Shown here in pieces: positions 59,293 to 64,000 of a stretch of DNA of 64,000 bases (within the stretch, counting starts at the first letter, position 1; the number at the start of each line of letters is the position of its first letter). Made by a program: the position numbers and the translations under genes. The DNA comes from Pseudoscleropodium purum. Its lineage: Eukaryota; Streptophyta; Bryopsida; Hypnales; Brachytheciaceae. The stretch is from NCBI GenBank assembly GCA_963969395.1, contig OZ017800.1, forward strand, positions 10,200,479 through 10,264,478. The letters run 5' to 3'. The notes under the pieces were generated by a model. The model did no database searches. It saw nothing but the letters and a program-made list of their open reading frames with translations, and was not told the origin of the DNA.

Positions 59293-60215
59293 TTAACCCC
59301 TAAAGTTCCTTGACTATGTCTTCAACAAAAACACTCCGAAACTTCCATTTTTAAGACACATACCAAAAAAAATTTAATTTCTTTTTGGACACATTTAACT
59401 GTATGACCTTGTAGTATGATAATTTGAAAAGATGTGGAAAAAATTTCAGAAATTTCCACCATGTAGATTGCAAGATATTAGCGTTTCAATTGACAAAAAA
59501 AGCCTTTTTTGGGCCTTGCCTAAAACCGGGCAGCTGCACTTCACAAGGTCACATTTGTATGAAAAAAATTCCAAAATGGTTGCAACTCTTTGGATTCATT
59601 CTTCAAGGCAAGTTGACTAAATGCTTGAAAATTTTCAGATCATTTGAAATTGTATAACATGTAGGAAAAAAATAGTAAGTAGAAAGAAGTAGAGAATGAA
59701 TCAAAATACTAAATTGTTAATAATTTAATTAAAAAATGCCAATCCCAATGGTTTTAGTATTCTAATAAACAATATTCACCTAACATTTTTATTTTTTTCC
59801 AAAGATATTGAAAATTGAGTTCAATAAAGAACTTCAAAGTTTATTTTGGAGTAAAAAATCAATGACCACCCGCAAACTAAAATACCTCGTAACTTTTGAC
59901 TCATTGATCAAAATGGAATGATTCAAAGCTTTCTATGTATATAGAAATCTAGAGAATTTTTTTCAAATTTTTATTTTTGAAAGAAGTGATTTTTTCAGAT
60001 TGGTCCAGATTGCATGAGTTGAGAAATAAACTACATATTAGGCCATAACTTTTGACTCATATTTCCAAATATCTTGAAATTTGTGCACATGAAAGATATT
60101 CTTTGTCTACACCTTCTTTTAAAAATTGGGCCAAAAATATAAAAATCTCCACTCACATGCACCTGCCCCAAAAAATTATGTTGCCAAAAATGCATGTTGG
60201 TCCTTTAGGAGTTAA
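59293..60215 (+). repeat. TTAA-ended MITE, copy A (reference copy)
   Basis: Starts TTAACCCCTAAAGTTCC and ends TTGGTCCTTTAGGAGTTAA; 923 bases. Interior shared with copies at 41630, 34719 (inverted), 55509 (inverted) and 1 (inverted, partial). No protein-like frame, so it would need a transposase from elsewhere. Confidence 0.88.
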
Positions 60216-61752
60216 GGATTAAGTAAATTAAATCAAATTTCTTTTATTGTTAAATTTCATGAAATTAAAATAAATAATATATTCATACTAAAATATAATA
60301 CAGCTAAAATAAACAACAATGCAAAATCCCCCATAATTAGGGCATATTAGGGGTATTGATAGGCATAGCTTGATAGCTTATTTCTAAATACAATGAAGAG
60401 ATTAGAAAAGCTCCTGTTATAGAAGCAATTGAACTAACATGTGGAAACAAATGAAAGAGAGAGAAATTTATCCTTTAACTTTTATCCCCGATTTGGAATA
60501 GTGCAACAAAGTGCATCAACTTCAAAAAGGACATGAACCTAAGTTAAGCTTATTCCTAGTAAAAAAGTGTTATTCCTACTATGGTGTATGCTTGTCCCAA
60601 AATGCTCCAAGCATCTAGGATGGAAGGGAGTTTTTTATTTATTGAACTAGCACTCTTTATCCACACTCATCATTCTTTGAGTATTACCATCAAAGATTTG
60701 GCACTCTAGTGCCCTGCATCTCGGCACAACAGAACGTGTAACTAGCCTAAGGTCCCATTTCAACCACCAATTTATTGTCTTTATAATGGATGGGCTAGCT
60801 ACAAGGTACAAGCCAACAAAATATTTCAAAATATTTCTTTTTGTGTAGTAGTTCCCTGCCCGCCCCAAGTAAAGTTCTTTATTAGAAATATGTGATTTTT
60901 TGGTGAAAATTGAATTTCCATGTCAAATTCTCAAGGTCCATGTCACCTCATAAGACAACATGTGTCTCTTCTTTTTTATTTTACAAAAATGACTTAATTT
61001 ATTTTTGCCGAACCTGACCTTTACGTAGGTAGATCCCAACAGTGAGTGAACCCAAGTGAATCCACTTTCTAAAGGACATGGCTGGCTATGTTTTACCTTA
61101 TTACCTGAAGTTATTCCATGTAAGTTACCTCCAGTAAAAAATCCTCCTCCCACACTGGACTCACTGGACTCTCGTTACAAAATGCTCCCAGTATCCAGGA
61201 GCTCACAAATTACGGAGCCACCCCTTTTTGAATTGGATTTGAACCATCCAAAGTTTCAATAGCTGCGGCCCTTGAAGGTCGTGTGTTTCAAATAAACAAG
61301 AACACTGTGATCATGATACTTTATCCACTCTAAATGAACCCTAACCATGTTGTGTAGTGTGAATGCGATTGGAGATAGGATTTGGAAACTTGGAGTTAGA
61401 AACCAAAGAGTTGATGCCATAGTCCTGTCCAAAGGCCAGAGTCAATAAATAAATAAATTTTAATAACTTGCAACAATTTTTGTTGATGCAGTGTCCATCA
61501 TATTCTTCACATATATTCTGGGTCTGGAACCTACCGAGTACTTTTTCCCACCTAGGGGGAAACAAATTATAGTATAAAATTCAGTCAAAAATACCCCAGT
61601 AGAGCCTTGTGCAAGGAGCAAGGAGCAAGGAAGTCAGCTCTACGAGCTCAGTCTGGGGGAACTGGCTAGTAGGGGGCCTGCCCGGGTCGGGTCCGGCCCC
61701 CCTAAACCCGACCTGTTGAATCTGCGGGTCGTCTCTCTCCTCTACGCTCCTT
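60216..61752. other. Spacer and distal promoter region, no gene seen
   Basis: Mostly AT-rich to 61560. 61600-61745 becomes GC-richer (aaggagcaaggagcaagga, cgggtcgggtccggcc) as the downstream gene is approached. The minus-strand frame at 61581-61889 and others here have no recognisable domain. Confidence 0.35.
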
Positions 61753-61759
61753 CTATAAG
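61753..61759 (+). promoter_or_regulatory. Candidate TATA box (CTATAAG)
   Basis: TATA-like ctataagaactc lies at the head of a CT-rich, GC-richer leader that runs without other genes to the ATG at 62300. It implies transcription starting near 61785 and a leader of about 515 bases. Only sequence supports it. Confidence 0.45.
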
Positions 61760-61986
61760 AACTCCCAGCTCGCCTTGCATCTCGTTTTGGAGTTTTTCCA
61801 CTTTTCCTGTCCTCGGTTCGACAGCGCCTCGATTTCAGGATACCGAAGTGTGCCTGATTCGTGTCTGGTTCTTCTCTTCGATTTTTCATTTTTTAGTTTC
61901 TTTGAGTTAGTTTTTTCTTACGTTGATTGTATCGCGTCTTTGGACGTGGAGCCGTGTGAATTGCTTTGCGTGTTTGTGCGTGTTCG

Positions 61987-62019
61987 ATGTCGCTGCAGTC
62001 AAATAACTCCGAACATTGA
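61987..62019 (+). CDS. Short upstream ORF (10 aa)
   Basis: ATG 61987 opens MSLQSNNSEH followed by TGA, inside the presumed leader of the gene at 62300. It is the only ATG I found between the candidate TATA box and the main start. It could reduce translation of the main frame. There is no evidence of peptide conservation. Confidence 0.35.
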   Translation: MSLQSNNSEH

Positions 62020-62299
62020 GCTCGTGAGTGTTGATCGAGTCATTGAAGGATCTCTGCTGCTGCTGCATCCTTTTCTTGTGATATTTTCTTTAACTTCTCT
62101 TTGAAGTTTTCTGCCTCTTGAGTGCTTCAATTTGCGTTCAATACGTCGAGTTTTCGGGTGTGGAGCACTGGGAATTTTTTCCAGCGTGGTAGACGACGCT
62201 TCAATCGATCCGTGTCTCGAAGTCGGAGCTCGTGTGTTGGTTGAAGCTCCTCTCCTGTTGCTGTAGTAGCTTGTTGGTGTGTTTTGGATAGCAGTCGAG

Positions 62300-63790
62300 A
62301 TGCCTTGCCTGTGTGCGCCCACCACTCACGCCGGCTCGTTCCGGTGCCGTCTCCATCGCTCAAACTCCTGGGGCGGGCGGACCATTCCGAAGCCTCGCAC
62401 CTCGGGCTGCGACTTGGAAGTCTCCACGGGGTCATTGATTGAAAATTCACTACTTCAGGAAGATCGGAAGCCCGTGCTGACTCCTCCCATGGCTGCTGCT
62501 TCTTCTCCTACGTCGTCGTCGTCCTCCTCTTCTTCTTTCTCCCGCTCGCCGAGTGCGAGGAGCCCGACCACGGGAGGCAGCCGGTTGCGGAACGTTGTGT
62601 GCTCCTCCGACGAGGAAGACGAAGCTCCTCTACCTATCACGTAAGTCACTTCATCGACAGATAAGAATAGGAATGCTTCTAGTTATCTGAAATCAATTTA
62701 CTGGTCATGGATTTTTCTGTTTCTTTTGAGGCTCACTAATGCTCCTCAGAATCCAAATTCGTCTGGTTCTCGACTTTCTCCACTTTAGAGGCCGAGTGCT
62801 CCACTTCAGGATCTGAACCCATCGTTTTGCTTCAATCGTTAAAGTTCAGAAAGCCAACCAATCTTCAGTCATTCCAGGACTTTGGCTAATGTTGGCCTTG
62901 AGACCATGGCGAATATAGAGTTTGTTGGTGAATAAAGAGTCTGTTGGCGGTAGTTTTACGAACTATGCTACAGGAGCAAAGGAAGTGAGTGCCACCCTTG
63001 TGAAGGAGATAGACTATGATTTTACTTTAGACTCTTTGAGTTGGAGAAATGATTTCAATTTCAATTCTTAAAGTAATAGGTGCAGGTATTATTGTGTTAT
63101 TACATGTTAATTTGATGTTTGATGTCTTACTATTGTAGTTGGGTGTCTAACATGCTACTCAATCCTATTTAACTATTCTATATCATTTTAAGTTTTGGAG
63201 AGTACATTTTAAAGATATTTCAAACATGACAATAGAGGTTTGTTCAACATTATATCAAACACATTAGATGTCATGTTTAAGGTTAGTGCACCTAGTTTTG
63301 ACCCTGTCTCATGTAGATTCTTGCAAAGAGATGTATATCACTAGGGTTGAATTTAGGTGCAGCTCTAGAGAACACTTAAAAATTCATACTTTTTTTATAT
63401 GATGTCTGAATAGATTCAAGCTAAGAGAATATAGAATCCTCTTCATATTCCAACAAAATTTTACAGAGTTAAAAAGAGAATTTCAATAATAGGAACTGTT
63501 CCCAGATGCTTGTTGGGACTATATCAAGTTGAGTTACCGGGTCTGCTAGGGAAGACAACTGTGGGTGCTGGCTTACAAGGGCCAAAGAATGTTATGTTCA
63601 GTTCAAGTCTTGGTATTCTTTTCCTTTCCATATGACTCAAAATCTCAATTGGCTACAATGCAGCGAACATATGGCGAGCATGAAGATGGCCACTGGCACT
63701 GGAGGGAGCTTTGCTGCGGCTCCAGGAGGGCGAGCTGCCATGTTCAGGATGCTCAAGACAGGCCAATCCACTTCCAATATCTTTTCATAA
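62300..63790 (+). CDS. Small serine-rich protein with CxCxPTxHxGSFRCRLHR motif
   Basis: Proposed exons are 62300-62640 and 63664-63790, giving 155 residues. Exon 1 starts MPCLCAPTTHAGSFRCRLHR, a motif recognised from plant serine-rich protein-like proteins of unknown function. It continues with a basic/Trp segment, a serine run (residues ~70-85, TSSSSSSSSSFSRSPSAR) and an acidic end (CSSDEEDEAPLPIT). The donor CAC|GTAAGT is strong. The acceptor aatgcAG at 63663 joins in frame to EHMASMKMATGTGG...RMLKTGQSTSNIFS and TAA. Exon 2 is clearly GC-richer than the intron, and the sequence after 63790 looks like a 3' UTR. If the intron is retained, the TAA inside GTAAGT ends a 114-residue protein at 62644. 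The exon 2 assignment is an inference from frame and composition. No damage is visible; this is the most likely active gene here. ATG 62300 is preferred to the in-frame GTG at 62279. Confidence 0.65.
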
Positions 63791-64000
63791 TGCTACCTGA
63801 GGAGTTTTTCCCCTAGTATGATATTCATTTACTAGTGCCCGTTTTGTAATTATATAGAGGAGTTCATGTGCCTTTCTGTGTTGGTGTGTGAACATGCATA
63901 ACTGTTGTACAGCTTTAGAGTGAAGTTATGACTCTGTTGTAGTGAACTAATTTCTTGTGCTGAAGTGTTATTTTGAAATGCCACTTCAAGCACATAGGTA
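63791..64000 (+). other. Probable 3' UTR of the serine-rich protein gene
   Basis: T/G-rich sequence with tgtgttggtgtgtgaac, typical of plant 3' UTRs, and no open frame of note. The polyadenylation site is not identified and may lie beyond the window. Confidence 0.4.

Noticed and set aside
62127..62450. Minus-strand frames opposite the serine-rich protein gene
   Set aside because: The plus strand has a recognised motif, ATG, splice donor and leader; the minus frames have none.

Overview
This window looks like nuclear DNA of a land plant. It is AT-rich and gene-poor, with spliced genes (GT...AG introns), a receptor-like kinase of the L-type lectin class, a plant-type GSFRCRLHR protein gene, CACTA, hAT and PIF/Harbinger transposon remnants, and many small inverted-repeat elements. 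The species cannot be fixed from sequence alone. A non-flowering plant (moss, lycophyte or fern) is possible, but that is a guess. Nothing bacterial, organellar or CRISPR-like was seen.

Layout. 1-219: truncated MITE. 1394-3866: L-type lectin receptor-like kinase in two exons, whole except for one in-frame TAG. 6427-11600: array of related AT-rich repeats in both orientations. 12298-12565: minus-strand exon remnant. 14890-17974: right part of a CACTA transposon with a DUF4216-type transposase remnant, a piece of the proteasome subunit gene RPN6 and a clear ...TAGTG terminus. It also holds two small hAT-type elements, each with a perfect 8-bp target duplication. 17975-26110: two diverged copies of one single-ORF mobile element facing each other, the left decayed and the right nearly open, flanking an unidentified Lys-rich coding remnant. 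26150-28000: decayed paralogue of the kinase exon with its intron end and 3' flank, so a DNA-level duplication.

28000-53150 is mostly anonymous AT-rich DNA. It contains copies of a ~0.92-kb family with TTAACCCC...GGGGTTAA ends, a ~630-bp foldback, a tandem duplication and simple repeats. 53160-55400 holds about thirty variants of the palindrome GACAAATTGTC at roughly 75-bp spacing, the most unusual structure in the window. 55476-60215 is a nest of small elements inserted into or beside one another. 61750-63790 carries the best candidate active gene: a promoter-like region, a leader with one short uORF, and a two-exon gene for a small serine-rich protein.

Most nonsense changes in the damaged genes are TAG at places where glutamine is plausible, with a few TGA and almost no TAA. 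This fits decay by C-to-T change at methylated CAG (CHG) and CGA (CG) sites, the expected fate of silenced plant DNA. Family assignments rest on motif recognition by eye. No database search was possible.
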